Assembly: GCA_013180625.2 (NCBI GenBank)
Contig: SNVD02002618.1
Coordinates: 100,079-164,078 of the forward strand
Length of the DNA stretch: 64,000 bases
Origin: Boswellia sacra
Lineage: Eukaryota; Streptophyta; Magnoliopsida; Sapindales; Burseraceae
Direction: 5' to 3'
The position numbers were made by a program, and so were the translations under genes. Shown here in pieces: positions 47,125 to 57,314 of this stretch (the stretch's first letter is position 1; each line of letters starts with the position of its first letter). The notes under the pieces were generated by a model. It searched no databases and was not told where the DNA came from. It saw only the letters and a program-made list of their open reading frames with translations.

Positions 47125-48510
47125 TGATGCGTTCGAAACTAGCAAATATACTAGTCGCACAAGTAATAAAGTGATAAGTAAGATATCGTTCCCACGAGGA
47201 TTGATTCTAATTGAATTTGTTATTTCCAGCAACAATTAACTAAATGGGGGGTTTTGTTGGTTGATTAACTAGATGAAAAACTGAATACTACGGTAATTAA
47301 TGAATAACACAATGCAAACTTAATTGAAATGGGAATTAATCAATGATAGAAATCTGGTTAAGGGATCATTCTCCACCAGAAGATATGGATTTGGGAATTA
47401 ATTGTAGAATTATCATTCAATTACACCATTGAAATTATCAACCGTAGATAACAACAAGCTCTGTTATCCCAATCTTTCCTTACTTTGTTGTTAAATAAAA
47501 CAGGCTCTTTATTTAATCTCTATCCATTAAACAACCTAGAACAAGCTCTCTAAATTTAATTCAATGGATGCATTACGAAAAGAAAGACAGGTTGATCTAA
47601 GCAATAAACACAAAAGCTCGAATTATTTAACTTAGGTTATATTCTCCAATTGCAATCTCTGATCACAATTACGGATCAAGATTTCTAATCTAGCAATAGA
47701 CAATATCCGGATTATATTCAGTTGGCTACCCAAATACAATCAGCAAGTAATCATAAGCATTAGATATGGAAAATACAAGCAATTTCAATTAGAGAATTGG
47801 ATAACAACTTCTTACACAATCAACTCACAAAAACCATATCAAGGGCTTTGAAATCACCCTCAACCAATTCAGATTCAGTTACACATGTTTAAGAACGTGG
47901 TAAATATAATACAACATGGAGACATTCCAGAAAATGAAAGGGAAGGAAAAAACTTAGCAAATTTGATGTAATTCTCTTTGGATTATAGTTCTTCCTCTTT
48001 CCAAGCTTCCTTTCTCCTTCAAGAACTCCAGGAGATGAAAGAATTCCAGAGCTGCAGCCTCCACCACGTTCTCCCCTCTTAAAGTTATGAAAATAAAACC
48101 CTAAAATGTGTTTAAATACTCTACTACAGTAACCTACTACAGTGTCCCGTATTATACATGCTACAGTGATTTGTGGAATTACATTTCTATACTTCTCACA
48201 CTATTTTGATTATAACTTTCGGTACACTGAATGGATTTATGAACCGTAAATTTCTCTACAAAATAGACTTCGAGAGCTTTCCAACGGTATATCACATGTT
48301 ATCCGGTTCATTGTATATCAATACAATTAAATCCGAGAAGATGATTGACTAGCAGAGGTGAAAATGAAGGGTTTTACTTCACCTTGGTGCAAGTTCCTCC
48401 AAAACTCCTACAAACATCAAAACCACACAAAAACATAAAAATACCAAGGATTATAGCAAAGAAACATAGATGAATTGATATGAAAATGATACATAAATAG
48501 ACACCTATCA
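47125..48510 (-). repeat. 3' LTR of the Athila-LOG derivative
   Basis: On the + strand runs TGATGCGTTCGAAAC ... GACACCTATCA. Its first ~65 bases match 54693-54761, the truncated partner LTR. A reverse TATTTAAA-type box lies at 48111-48118. The outer neighbour on the right, AATTCCCCCACACTTAAAC, is the reversed polypurine tract. Confidence 0.82.
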
Positions 48511-50471
48511 AATTCCCCCACACTTAAACTTTGCTAGTCCTCGAGCAACTACGACGATATAAAACAAAACTAAATCGAAACATATTCAAAGAAAAAAATT
48601 AAAACACACATGTTTTAGCTTGCAAATAGGCCTCAAAGATTGTACTTAATTATAACCTAAGGAAAACTTCAAAATAATGCAATTGATCAAGAATTTCATC
48701 TCAAAGATTAGTTTCGCTTCACTTCAATTCCTCAAGTGTGTGTGTGTAGAGCCATTCTCACCTAATAATTTGTAACCCAGATGAGTTTATGCATAAAAAT
48801 GAATCATGTTTAATAGTGAAGATGTGCATATAAATGAACTCCATAGACTTGCTTTTCAAGTCACTCTCCACTAATGTAGACAAGCACAACACTAAGGATC
48901 AAGTAGGGCTTTATTAAGCTTGTAAAGTTTGGCTTGGGTGAAGGTATGATAATAATTTGGGTCAAATCACCCACAAACACATAAATCATTCAAGACTATG
49001 TAGAGCTCAACCCTATGACACAACTTTATTTCAATTCACCAAGTTACTTCCCAAAACTTATTTAGAACACTCAATCTTTTTTTTTTTTGTAGAAAACAGA
49101 AGAAAACTACCCCCACACTTTGTTGTTTCATTCTTTTTAAGAACACTTAAGGGTATATATCTCTTATTCTTCTTCTTTTGTTCTCTTTTTTTCCTTTTTT
49201 TCTTTTTTTCTTTTTTTATTACACTTCCCCTCCCCACACTTAAACAAGACATTGTCCCCAATGTGTAAGTACGTGGACGATAAGTACAGATTGTTTTTTT
49301 CTTTTTTTCTTTTTTTAAACACAATAGAACTCACTTGGATTGCTCATGACACATCCCAACCTCCTCTAACTTCCCAAAACCAGAACATAGCTCAGAATTT
49401 AATTGTGAATGGTCTACATGCTCATAGGTAAGGATAAACTATTTGGAACAAATTCATTTGAGGTTAGGAAATCTTTTAGTGAGTTAACAAAGAAAAAGGC
49501 TTACAAAGGCTCAAAGGGGTAACTAGGGATCAATTCAGTCAAGGTTGGCTATTAAGGCTCAAACGGTCTAAAGATGGCCTAAATCATTTCCCCAATGTTG
49601 CACAGCCTAGGATTTCGCCTTGAGTGACCATCAAACACGTTCTAGAATTCATTGAAATCTGAAGAAACATTTAAATTACATAAACTTTCTCTAAGTGAAC
49701 AAATAACTCAGTGATAATAGCTCAGTGCTCAATGTTGCGCAAGGAATCAAAAGCAAAGCGGAAACCAATAAACATTTCAAGCACACAGATCCATGCATCA
49801 TTTATCATTTTCCAAGAGTTATTCTTAATTCAATCATTATCTTATCATCGACCCACAAATTGCAAGAAAAGAGGTACGTGGCGTTGTTACACCTGAGTCA
49901 AGATTGTATATTTCAACAATCCTTAGGACCAGTAGCCCGTAGAATTAAGGTTTCCAGCCTATATACCTTTATTATGAAAGAACAAAACAAGAAACAAGAC
50001 ACTTCAAACAACATAAATAAACAAACTACAGATTTATTTAGAGAGAATGCGTTTCAAGAGTTAAGGAAACCCCATATTCTGCCATTCTCAGGTTTTTCCA
50101 CAATGTTTTTTTCCGAATCGAAACTGATATAGACAAAAACACACAACAACTCTAAATTACACAAAACTAAACTTACTCATAAAAATAACAAAGTCCAACA
50201 AGCCAACAAACAAAAACAAGTCAGTTAGAATGGGTCTAAAAAGTTTAGAAGTTAGCCTCCTTATTCAGCCATTATAGATTGAAGAGATCCAGAATGCGTT
50301 TCAAGAGGAATTGAACTTTTTAAGCCACCACTCTAAAAGCCATGATTAGAAAATATTACCTGGGGTGAAAGAAATAACCTGAAAAAAATTTAAAAGAAAT
50401 AACTTGATAAATCTCAAATAAACACACTAAAAAGAAAGTAAACAAAAACGAAGCAAACCAATAGATAGAGA
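48511..50471 (-). other. Non-coding 3' region of the Athila-LOG derivative
   Basis: No protein is supported in these ~2 kb. On the minus strand there are several polypurine-tract-like GTGTGGGGG(A) blocks: 48512-48530 next to the LTR, 49105-49120 and 49230-49250 (TTTAAGTGTGGGGAGGGG). Long T-runs lie at 49075-49320. Near 50355-50380 an acceptor-like TTTTTTTCAG and a donor-like CAG/GTAAT lie 20 bp apart, with a counterpart downstream of the other LOG copy. Confidence 0.6.
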
Positions 50472-51121
50472 TTACAGATGGAGCGTTAAATCCACTCTAC
50501 GCCTTTTATTGCCTTCTCCAAACCAATCTATCCGAGCCGTTGTTGGATCAGGCGAATAGACGAATTCTTGGAGTTTATCAATTAACTCCCCTGCAGTTGA
50601 AGCTGTAACCAGGATTTGCCTCGCCGACGGTGAGATGAAGTTTTTTTTACAGCTTGATCAAGAAAGGACAACAAACCATCGAAAAAATTATTGACATTTA
50701 ACAAACCAATGGGTTTCTGATGGATGTTTAGCTGTGCCCAAGAGGTGATTTGAAATATCTCCTCTAATGTACCATAACAACCCGGTAAAGCTATAAATGC
50801 ATCGGACTTAACAACCATATGTGCAATACGCTCATGCATGCTAGAGACCTGTAACTCTTACCCGATTGTATTGCCTACGATATCTCGTACAGCTAATGGT
50901 TTAGGGATAATGCCGAGAACTTTGCTCCCTCCTAGGGATGCAGCTGTCGACACACACCCTATTAACCCAAGACTACCCCCTCCATAAATCAAATGAATAC
51001 CCCTCGCAGCTAATGTCCTACCAAGATCAAGAGCTGCTGTTGTAAACTCTCCATCTTTACCAAATTGCGATCCACAAAATACGCATATATTTTGAAATCA
51101 CTGAATTGGTGTTTTCTCCAT
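50472..51121 (-). pseudogene. LOG: LOG cytokinin-activating enzyme, retrotransposon-borne copy 1
   Basis: LOG proteins remove the ribose phosphate from cytokinin nucleotides to release active cytokinin. Start ATG at 51121 (MEKTPIQ, then TGA). Following blocks: [68 protein letters not shown] (50839) and [11 protein letters not shown], where the family motif PGGxGTxxE carries Cys for the second Gly. In-frame stops at the eighth codon and before ELQVSSMHE, plus a frameshift in the A-run near 50645. The C-terminus ends DLTLHL. Plant LOG genes usually have several introns; this copy has none. About 215 codons, normal LOG length. Located between the NABP-like ORF and the 3' LTR. Confidence 0.85.
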
Positions 51122-51490
51122 TTCTAAAAATGCTCTAAACTTGTGTAAGACAATGATGCACGTTAGGTATTATGCAATTCAAGTGCAAGATAGGTTATAA
51201 AATGACATTTGAAAATAAAGATATACTTTCGGCGGGGTTTGACAAAATCGCCACACTTATCTCCCACGTGAAGCATGAAAAGTAAAGATATACTTTCGGC
51301 GGAGGTTAACAAAACCTCCACACTTGTCTCCCACGTGTGCTTATGTCACGGGGTAGTCATATGGTTTGTCAAAAAGAAAACTTGAAATTAAAACAAACAA
51401 CAACAACATAAAAACAACATTGATAATCAGATCAAACGAAACAAGAAAAAAATAAAATTCGACAACAACAACACACATTCAAATATACAA
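51122..51490 (-). promoter_or_regulatory. Region upstream of LOG copy 1 with duplicated G-box
   Basis: Contains a tandem duplication with a 67-bp period (about 51213-51280 and 51280-51340). Each unit has a perfect CACGTG palindrome (51265-51270 and 51332-51337) and AAAGATATACTTTCGGCGG. The last 35 bases before the ATG (CTTACACAAGTTTAGAG...TTTTTAGAA) align with those before the other LOG copy and include an acceptor-like TTTTTAG. It may be a promoter, an intron, or both. Confidence 0.5.
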
Positions 51491-51610
51491 GTAGTTATGA
51501 TTGTGGCTTACATCTTCCTCTGGTTTTACGTCCAGTAACGGCTGAAACGCCTTCTATGAGTCGGGGATTTGCTTCCCATCCAGTTTTCGTATAAACTGGC
51601 AAACAGGGTT
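51491..51610 (-). other. 120-nt highly conserved block at the end of the NABP-like ORF, copy 1
   Basis: Aligns without gaps with 62311-62430; I count 108 of 120 identical bases. It contains a perfect 7-bp inverted repeat (CCAGTTT, 6-nt loop, AAACTGG at 51580-51599), the ORF stop TAG, and a donor-like GAT/GTAAGC. It is more conserved than the neighbouring LOG coding sequence. Confidence 0.7.
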
Positions 51611-52107
51611 GTTTTTAGTCAGATTCCCTAGACTATAACACTGCAATTCATCACGAAATTGTGTCCATAGATTAAGCAATTCACGCTGAACACGTCCACA
51701 AGAATGTGACTCGAGAGTTAACAAAACATTATCCAGCGACTCATTACTCAAACCATTCTTAATAAATGAAAGTTTATCTTCTCTATTCCTGGACGCAAAA
51801 CCTAATGAACGACAAGTCTGGTTACAATTCAATCTAGCACATTTATAACATACTTGTAACCTTTTCGCTCTTCGCCTCTTGGCGTAGTAGCTCTTTCCTA
51901 GACAGGCATGTATTTTGCGAGATTAATGTCCGGCTCACCGGACAATCTCACCTTGGCTTCGATAAGCCATCGGATATCAGCAGGCACATTTAGGAGCATC
52001 ACTGCCCAAAGTCTAGTCATCCGTACTTTATAAATTTTAAACACAGCATTTTGAGGAAGTGAAGGGAAATATTTATGAAGGTTTGACACAAAGATATCGG
52101 CATCCAT
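51554..52107 (-). pseudogene. NABP-like cysteine-containing ORF, copy 1
   Basis: Starts MDADIFVSNLHKYFPSLPQN at 52107. A TAG with frame change near 51900 is followed by a strongly basic run, YYAKRRRAKR, and a Cys cluster C-x2-C-x5-C-x3-C (about 51890-51810), then LSFIKNGLSN and PVCQFIRKLDGKQIP, stop at 51554. A basic run directly followed by a small zinc-ribbon-like Cys cluster and an 'FIxxG' block is reminiscent of the cysteine-rich nucleic-acid-binding proteins of carla- and allexiviruses (Pfam Viral_NABP). That is from memory and not proven. The same ORF is at 61809. It lies between pol and LOG, where an env-like ORF would be in Athila. Confidence 0.5.
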
Positions 52108-52551
52108 TGAAGAGGAGAAAATGAGAGCTATTACCGATAATGCGATTGAGTTTGTTTTTCTCCAAGATATGCACGTTTCAAACCTTCGAGCAATGACTTC
52201 AGCTCCCGCTTGAATGTTTCCTCAAGCTGTTGCACAAATGAATTCGAAGTACGGAATAATCAAATTAAACAAAAGGAAAGAAAACAAACGAGTAGAAACG
52301 AAACTAAAGACACATAAAAGAGATAACAACACAATAGCAAACAAAAGTCAAAAACAAGTAAAAAATATAAAAACAAATAAGACAGATGGCAAAGAGAGAT
52401 AAAACCTGATCAATTTGATGGCCTACGAAAAGAATCTCCTCGAGACACAAAAATCGATCATTATTACTTTATTTTATTTTTCTTTTCTTTTCTTTTATTT
52501 ATTTTTCAAAAACATTGGGTTGCCTCCCAATAAGCGCTTGGTTTAACGTCC
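52108..52551 (-). other. Athila post-integrase region fused to the protease linker
   Basis: Contains CAAGCGCTTATTGGGAGGC on the minus strand (52526-52544), a block I know from just downstream of integrase in Athila-type elements. Here it follows directly after the protease-linker ORF (stop at 52552), which places the RT-to-integrase deletion at about 52551. The remainder, with A-rich stretches, is non-coding. Confidence 0.55.
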
Positions 52552-53640
52552 TCAGCCCGACGTTGGTTCCATCATGGGAGGGTCCAATCTCCGCTGTGCT
52601 TCTCTAGTGGGCTTGGATCCTTTTTCCGACAAGAATTGTTGCATGCATATGGCTAGGTCTTGGATGTTAGCAATCGTCCACCCAATAGTTATTTTGTGAT
52701 CTCTAAGTACTTGGACGAGTTTCTCTTCTTGTAGTGGTGCAAGACCCATTTCTATTATAACTGGCAAAGAATCATTCTCACCCAAAAACACATGCCTCAA
52801 ATAATCTGGAAGTAGCTTAAGCTCCAAGGTATTGGCTTTCATCACAGAAGGAAGAAGTTTCTCATTAGATAAAGGCAATTCAATGTACAAAACATCATAC
52901 CTATTTGTGATTATAGCTATAGTCTCATCTAAGCATGCCATAGCTTCCTCCATTTTTTCGGACACTTGTATCAACCATCTTTGTTCTTTGGAATTTTCTG
53001 TCCCTATGTGCTCACTAATAGCCATTTCCAATCCATCCTTGCGAGTTAACTCAAAATATTGTTGTGCCAAAGAATCAATAATGTCAACTGCAAAAACAGA
53101 ATACAAGTCACTAGGGTACCTCATTGCCTCGAAAATATTGAAACGGATCACTTTGCCATCAAACTCCATGGTGAAAGTGCCATCATGAACATCAATCTTG
53201 GTTCTAGCATTTTTCAAGGATGGTCACTCTAAAAGAATCGGAGTTGGAATAGGAGATGTCTCATCCTCTATTTTAAGGACATAGAAGTCTGCTGGGAAAA
53301 CCAATTGATTCACCTGCACAAGCACATCTTCCACACTCTTTTGGGATATGCATTAAAATGATCAGCAAGTTGAATGGTAATACCAGTTTTCGTAAAAGGT
53401 CCAAGATTTAAAGAAGTATAAATAGCACACTATTGGCATGACATTAATAGATGCTCCAAAATCTAACATAGCTCTTTCAAACTTGGTATTACCAATGGTG
53501 CATGGAATGGTGAACGTACCTGGATCTTTGCATTTCGGAGGAATTTTTCTTTGCAATACAGCTGAAAACATTTTCCCCCACACTTACCTTCTCATTTCCT
53601 TTCAACTTCCTCTTGTTGGTGCATAACTCTTTGAGACATT
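52552..53640 (-). pseudogene. Athila protease and linker of the LOG derivative
   Basis: Protease domain about 53600-53220: KCKDPGTFTIPCTIGNTKF and RAMLDFGASINVMP, in which the active site reads Asp-Phe-Gly where Athila proteases have Asp-Leu-Gly. A frameshift region at 53220-53450 precedes a long open stretch, 53217-52552 (221 codons), with ARTKIDVHDGTFTMEFDGKV and FNIFEAMRYPSDLYSVFAVD, the linker between protease and RT. It stops where RT should begin. The open linker suggests a relatively recent insertion. Confidence 0.7.
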
Positions 53641-53779
53641 TTGTATAACAAGGCACTCAGCCGGTAGACATCCAGAAGTGGTATTTTATCTCTTCTCAGG
53701 ATTTCTTGTTCTTTGTTCCTCCTTCTTCAATTCTTGTCAGATCTGCTAGGAAAAAGTGGAGGAGTCACTACTACGTGAG

Positions 53780-54580
53780 AGACTAAGAAGGAATAGCAGT
53801 TTTAAGACTTACCTTAGAGGATGATGTCTTGTTCATGGTGGAAGTGGTGTCATCTTCTTCATCAGTTTGTGATCTCTTTGGCAGGACATCTAATTGCTCT
53901 CCATTTTGCAAAGTTATCACACAAACATTCTCTCTTGGATTGATCACCGTTTGAGAAGACAATTTTTCTGAGTCCTGGCCCTCGAATTTGCTTATACTAG
54001 TAGCCAATTGTCCCATTTGATTTGCTAGGTTTTGGATACTTGCCCCAGTTTCCTGCTGGAATTGCATTGTGTTAATGGCAAGTGCATTAACAATATCCTG
54101 GAGTGACATACCTGAGTTTTCTGGATCTGGTTGTGGTGCTGGTTGTGGCATTGGTGGTGGTTACAATTGAAATGGTTGCTGCACTCTAGGTTGATTAAAA
54201 CCTTGTAGTTGATTTGGTATGGCATTTGGGACGATTGGTTGATGATTCCAGTAACTGAAATTAGGGTGATCTTCCCATCCAGCATTGCAAGTGTTAGAGA
54301 AGGGATCATACCATTGCCTTGTTTGTCCTGGAAATCCATCCATGGCATTGGCTTGTTCCATATCTCCTTGCAAAGTTGGATACATGTCGATTGGATACTC
54401 CATGGTAGAATATACCTCACATGCATAAGATTTCTGCATATGTCCTACAACCATGTTTTCCACAAGAGAAGTTAACTCAAAAAGTTGTTGTTCAATGTTC
54501 AGAGTGCTTACCTCATTTACTCTCCATGGTAGTTATGGCCCAAATCCGCCACTGAATTGATGGAAGTTTACTGCCATGTC
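53780..54580 (-). pseudogene. gag: Athila gag, C-terminal part only
   Basis: Reads ELTSLVENMVVGHMQKSYA (54480 down), PFSNTCNAGWEDHPNFSYWN (54310-54250) and, after a stop at 54162, MSLQDIVNALAINTMQFQQE and NLANQMGQLATSISKFEGQD, then VCVITLQNGEQLDVLP. These are the region between capsid and protease in Athila gag. The capsid domain itself is missing: only about 110 bp separate the primer-binding site from this part. Confidence 0.7.
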
Positions 54581-54670
54581 GTATAAACACAAACAATCAA
54601 AAAAGAAAAACAAACAAAAATATGAATCAACAATGAAAACAAAATAACAAATCGATTAGATAATCAATCC

Positions 54671-54692
54671 CCCGGCAACGGCGCCAAAAACT
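54671..54692 (-). other. Primer-binding site of the Athila-LOG derivative
   Basis: Reverse of TTTTTGGCGCCGTTGCCGGG, the usual Athila site (reported as matching tRNA-Asp). It sits next to the LTR end GCATCA. The site of the + strand element (56160-56178) differs by one base. Confidence 0.75.
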
Positions 54693-54761
54693 TGATGCGT
54701 TCGAAACTAGCAAGTATACTAGTCCCCGCACACAGTAATAAAGTGATGATAGTAAGATATC
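54693..54761 (-). repeat. 5' LTR stump of the Athila-LOG derivative
   Basis: TGATGCGTTCGAAACTAGC...AGTAAGATATC, matching 47125-47190 apart from a few substitutions and small gaps. Cut after 69 bp by the + strand Athila element at 54762. The rest of this LTR, starting near ATATCGTTCCCACG, is expected to the right of the window. Confidence 0.78.
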
Positions 54762-56155
54762 TGATGAACACTTAAATATGCATGTTCAATAAGAGTTTAG
54801 TTCATCATATTGCATTAATAGTGTCATTAAATTCCTCAACTTAAGCATATTTGTAGCATTTGCATATTTGGAATTAATTTCTCTTAATTTTGGTTTTGTT
54901 ACAGGTTTGGTAAAATGGGCATAACTCTCTATTTATAGATTCGAATGGTGCAATTCTTAATGTTTTGGAAAACTGATTTAATTGTCTACAAGATTGTATT
55001 TCACAAGCATCATCAAATTCGGGCTCTTATTGGACCAAAATTGGGCTTGAAGTGAACCCATCTACAGTCTCGGCCCAGTCTGACCCCGGCCTCAGTATTT
55101 GGGACCGTATCCTCAAAATACGTATCCAAATTGGTCAAAATAAATAATGTTTCTGAAATCTTAGATAAATATCTCCAACTTTCATGAAGACATGTGATTA
55201 AAATTCACAACATTTCGATGTCAAAATTGATGGTCAAAGTCGGTGCCTAATGATCCCAATTGTCAAAGATTTTTACAACTAATATTTGACAATTATGCCC
55301 TTGTAATTTGACAAGTTTGCCCCTGGATGTATCTATAAATAGAGGTGCCTTGTGACCCATTAGGGCATCTTGGCCTTGGCTGGAACATTTTGGCTTTGGC
55401 TTGGATCTTGTATTGTGTTTTGTGTGTTTATGTTATTAATGAATTTTCTTTTTCTTGCATTTTATTTTCTTTCTATTATAATGTTCTTTTAATTTCTCTT
55501 TTGCTAAGGTGAAAGGGTGAAACCCTTGATATGAGAATAAGGATTCTCTAACCCTTAATATATGCTTAATAATCTTAATCTTATAATGTTTATTCAATAT
55601 TATTTATATTTAATTTCTTAATCAATCTTGACACCACTCGTAAAGTGGAGGTCTTGATCCTTTGTCGACAATCCTTGGCACATCAAATGCTTGGATCCTT
55701 TCTAGATGATGTATGGTTCTTCCTTACCGACATGAATCTAGTTAGGAACCTTGATTTGTTGTAGACATATGATGATTGGCACATTGGATGCTTGAACCCA
55801 TTTACAAGAAGTGGTATAAATGTTTGTAATGAAACAAATATAATTCATATAACTAAAATGGGCTAATTATCCTTATTCGAAATATCAAGGGCGGATCCCC
55901 TAACCTTAGCTTTCATTATTATTGTGTTAATTTCTCTTGTATTCTAATTATTCTTATTTATTGTTTAAGAACTTATTCTTTACTCATATTTGTTGATATT
56001 ATCTTGCCATCTCTTCGAATCATTCATATCATATTTGCTTAGCTTATAATTTGTAGCGCTAAAATCCCCTTCCTCGTGGATCGACCTCGGTCTCACCGGG
56101 ATTATTACTTCGACACTCCTATACTTGGGAGGCAATCCTATTTTCGGATGTGTCA
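54762..56155 (+). repeat. 5' LTR of the + strand Athila element
   Basis: 1394 bp, TGATGAACACTTAAATATG ... CGGATGTGTCA. A second copy is the solo LTR at 12584-13969 in reverse, which also carried a 5-bp duplication, supporting both boundaries. Different in sequence from the LTR of the minus-strand Athila derivative. Confidence 0.85.
55334..55341 (+). promoter_or_regulatory. TATA box of the Athila LTR
   Basis: TATAAATA in GTATCTATAAATAGAGGTGCC. The same box is present in reverse in the solo LTR (13391-13398). Likely start of element transcription about 30 bp downstream. Confidence 0.65.
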
Positions 56156-56180
56156 AGTTTTTGACGCCGTTGCCGGGGAA
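56156..56180 (+). other. Primer-binding site of the + strand Athila element
   Basis: TTTTTGACGCCGTTGCCGGGG, one base different (TGACGCC for TGGCGCC) from the Athila consensus and from the site at 54671. It lies a few bases after the LTR end. Confidence 0.72.
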
Positions 56181-56357
56181 GGTAAAAATTGGCGTGCAAA
56201 ATTGTAAGTGTTCTCTTTTCTCATCTTAGATCTAAATTTTTTATTTTTTTGTGTGTTCATCTTTTCCTCTCCTTTCTTCTCACTTTCTTGCATGAAAATT
56301 TGGTCACGAACATCTAGTGGTAGACTTGTTAGAAAAACATCATCTTCCTTAGAAAAC

Positions 56358-57290
56358 ATGGCCATCAATCATGAAGAAATATTTACGGATGAAGGGGACA
56401 ACCGCTCGCAACAAAATGATCAAAACCAACGAAGAACCCTCGGAAACTACATGAATCCGGTAAGGACTAGTGCACCATCTTATGTAGTTTCTCCTCCAGA
56501 TTCAATCCATTTCAATTTCAAACCAAGTTTTGTTCGACTTCTACCCACTTTTCATGGCCTTGACATGGAGAACCCTTATTCCCACTTGAAACTCTTTGAA
56601 GAGGTATGTAGCTCCTACACTGACCCAAATTGTAGCATAAACACCATTAGATTAAAGTTTTTTTTCTTTTTCTTTAAAGATAAAGCTAGAACATGGCTAC
56701 AAAATTTGAGGTCGAATTCCATCAGTTCATGGGATGAGATGAAACAACAATTTTTGAAAAAATTTTTTCCTACCCATAGAACAAATTCTCTTAAAATACA
56801 AATTTCTGATTTCTCTCAGAAACAAGGGGAAACCCTTTACCAATGTTGGGATAGATATAAGGAACTACTTAATACCTATCCTCACCATGGTTTCGAAACT
56901 TGGAGAATAGTTGCACACTTCTATGAAGGGTTAACACCTCAAGATAGGCCACTAGTAGAATTAATGTGTAGAGGAGAATTTAAAGAAAAAGACCCTGAGG
57001 AAGCACTTGACTTCCTAGATTCCTTGGCAGAAAAGGCACAAAATTGGGACACTGCTGGCACCTATGAGGTACCAAGCAAGCCCAAACCTCGACATCCAAT
57101 AGAGGTATTTACAACCTTAGGGAAGACCATGACCTTCAAGCCAAATTTGCATCCCTAGCTAGAAAAGTCGAGGCTTTAGAATGAAAAAGAGTGGTCATTA
57201 ATTCTTTCAAGAAATGTCCTGTAACATTTTGGATGACAATGACCATTCCTACTGATAATTTGTCCAACTGTTTGGCCTGCCTTTAGGGAA
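56358..57290 (+). pseudogene. gag: Athila gag (capsid part)
   Basis: The likely start is ATG 56358 (MAINHEEIFTDEGDN); the frame is open upstream to 56208 but that part looks like leader. The capsid/retrotransposon gag domain (about 56490-57050) has FVRLLPTFHGLDMENPYSHL, WDEMKQQFLKKFFPTHRTNS, YQCWDRYKELLNTYPHHGFE and FYEGLTPQDRPLVELMCRGE. A T-rich stretch at 56658-56680 encodes six Phe and may hide a slip. A frameshift near 57110 leads to DHDLQAKFASLARKVEALE and a stop at 57181; the zinc knuckle near 57200-57290 is ruined. Confidence 0.82.
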
Positions 57291-57314
57291 TGTCTTCATG
57301 AAGAAGCCAATGCC

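Larger units (their letters stand above)
47125..54761 (-). mobile_element. Athila-lineage derivative carrying NABP-like and LOG genes (RT/integrase deleted)
   Basis: Reading the minus strand: 5' LTR fragment (54761-54693), primer-binding site, gag C-terminal part, protease and linker, then directly the post-integrase region, an NABP-like ORF (52107-51554), a LOG gene (51121-50472), ~2 kb non-coding sequence, polypurine tract and 3' LTR (48510-47125). The primer-binding site (TTTTTGGCGCCGTTGCCGGGG, reversed here) and gag/protease blocks are of Athila type. RT, RNase H, integrase and the capsid part of gag are gone, so it is non-autonomous. Confidence 0.8.

Noticed and set aside
49075..49320. 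Poly-T stretches as LINE/SINE tails
   Set aside because: No target duplication or element body adjoins them; they lie in the AT-rich 3' region of the Athila derivative.
51554..52107. Integrated plant RNA virus fragment (endogenous viral element)
   Set aside because: Only the small NABP-like ORF is present, without replicase or coat protein, and it is found at the same place in two different retrotransposon families, so element-borne inheritance fits better than independent viral integration.
56208..56357. N-terminal hydrophobic extension of Athila gag as a signal peptide
   Set aside because: It is the T-rich leader read in frame; the gag-like sequence begins around the ATG at 56358, and gag proteins do not carry signal peptides.
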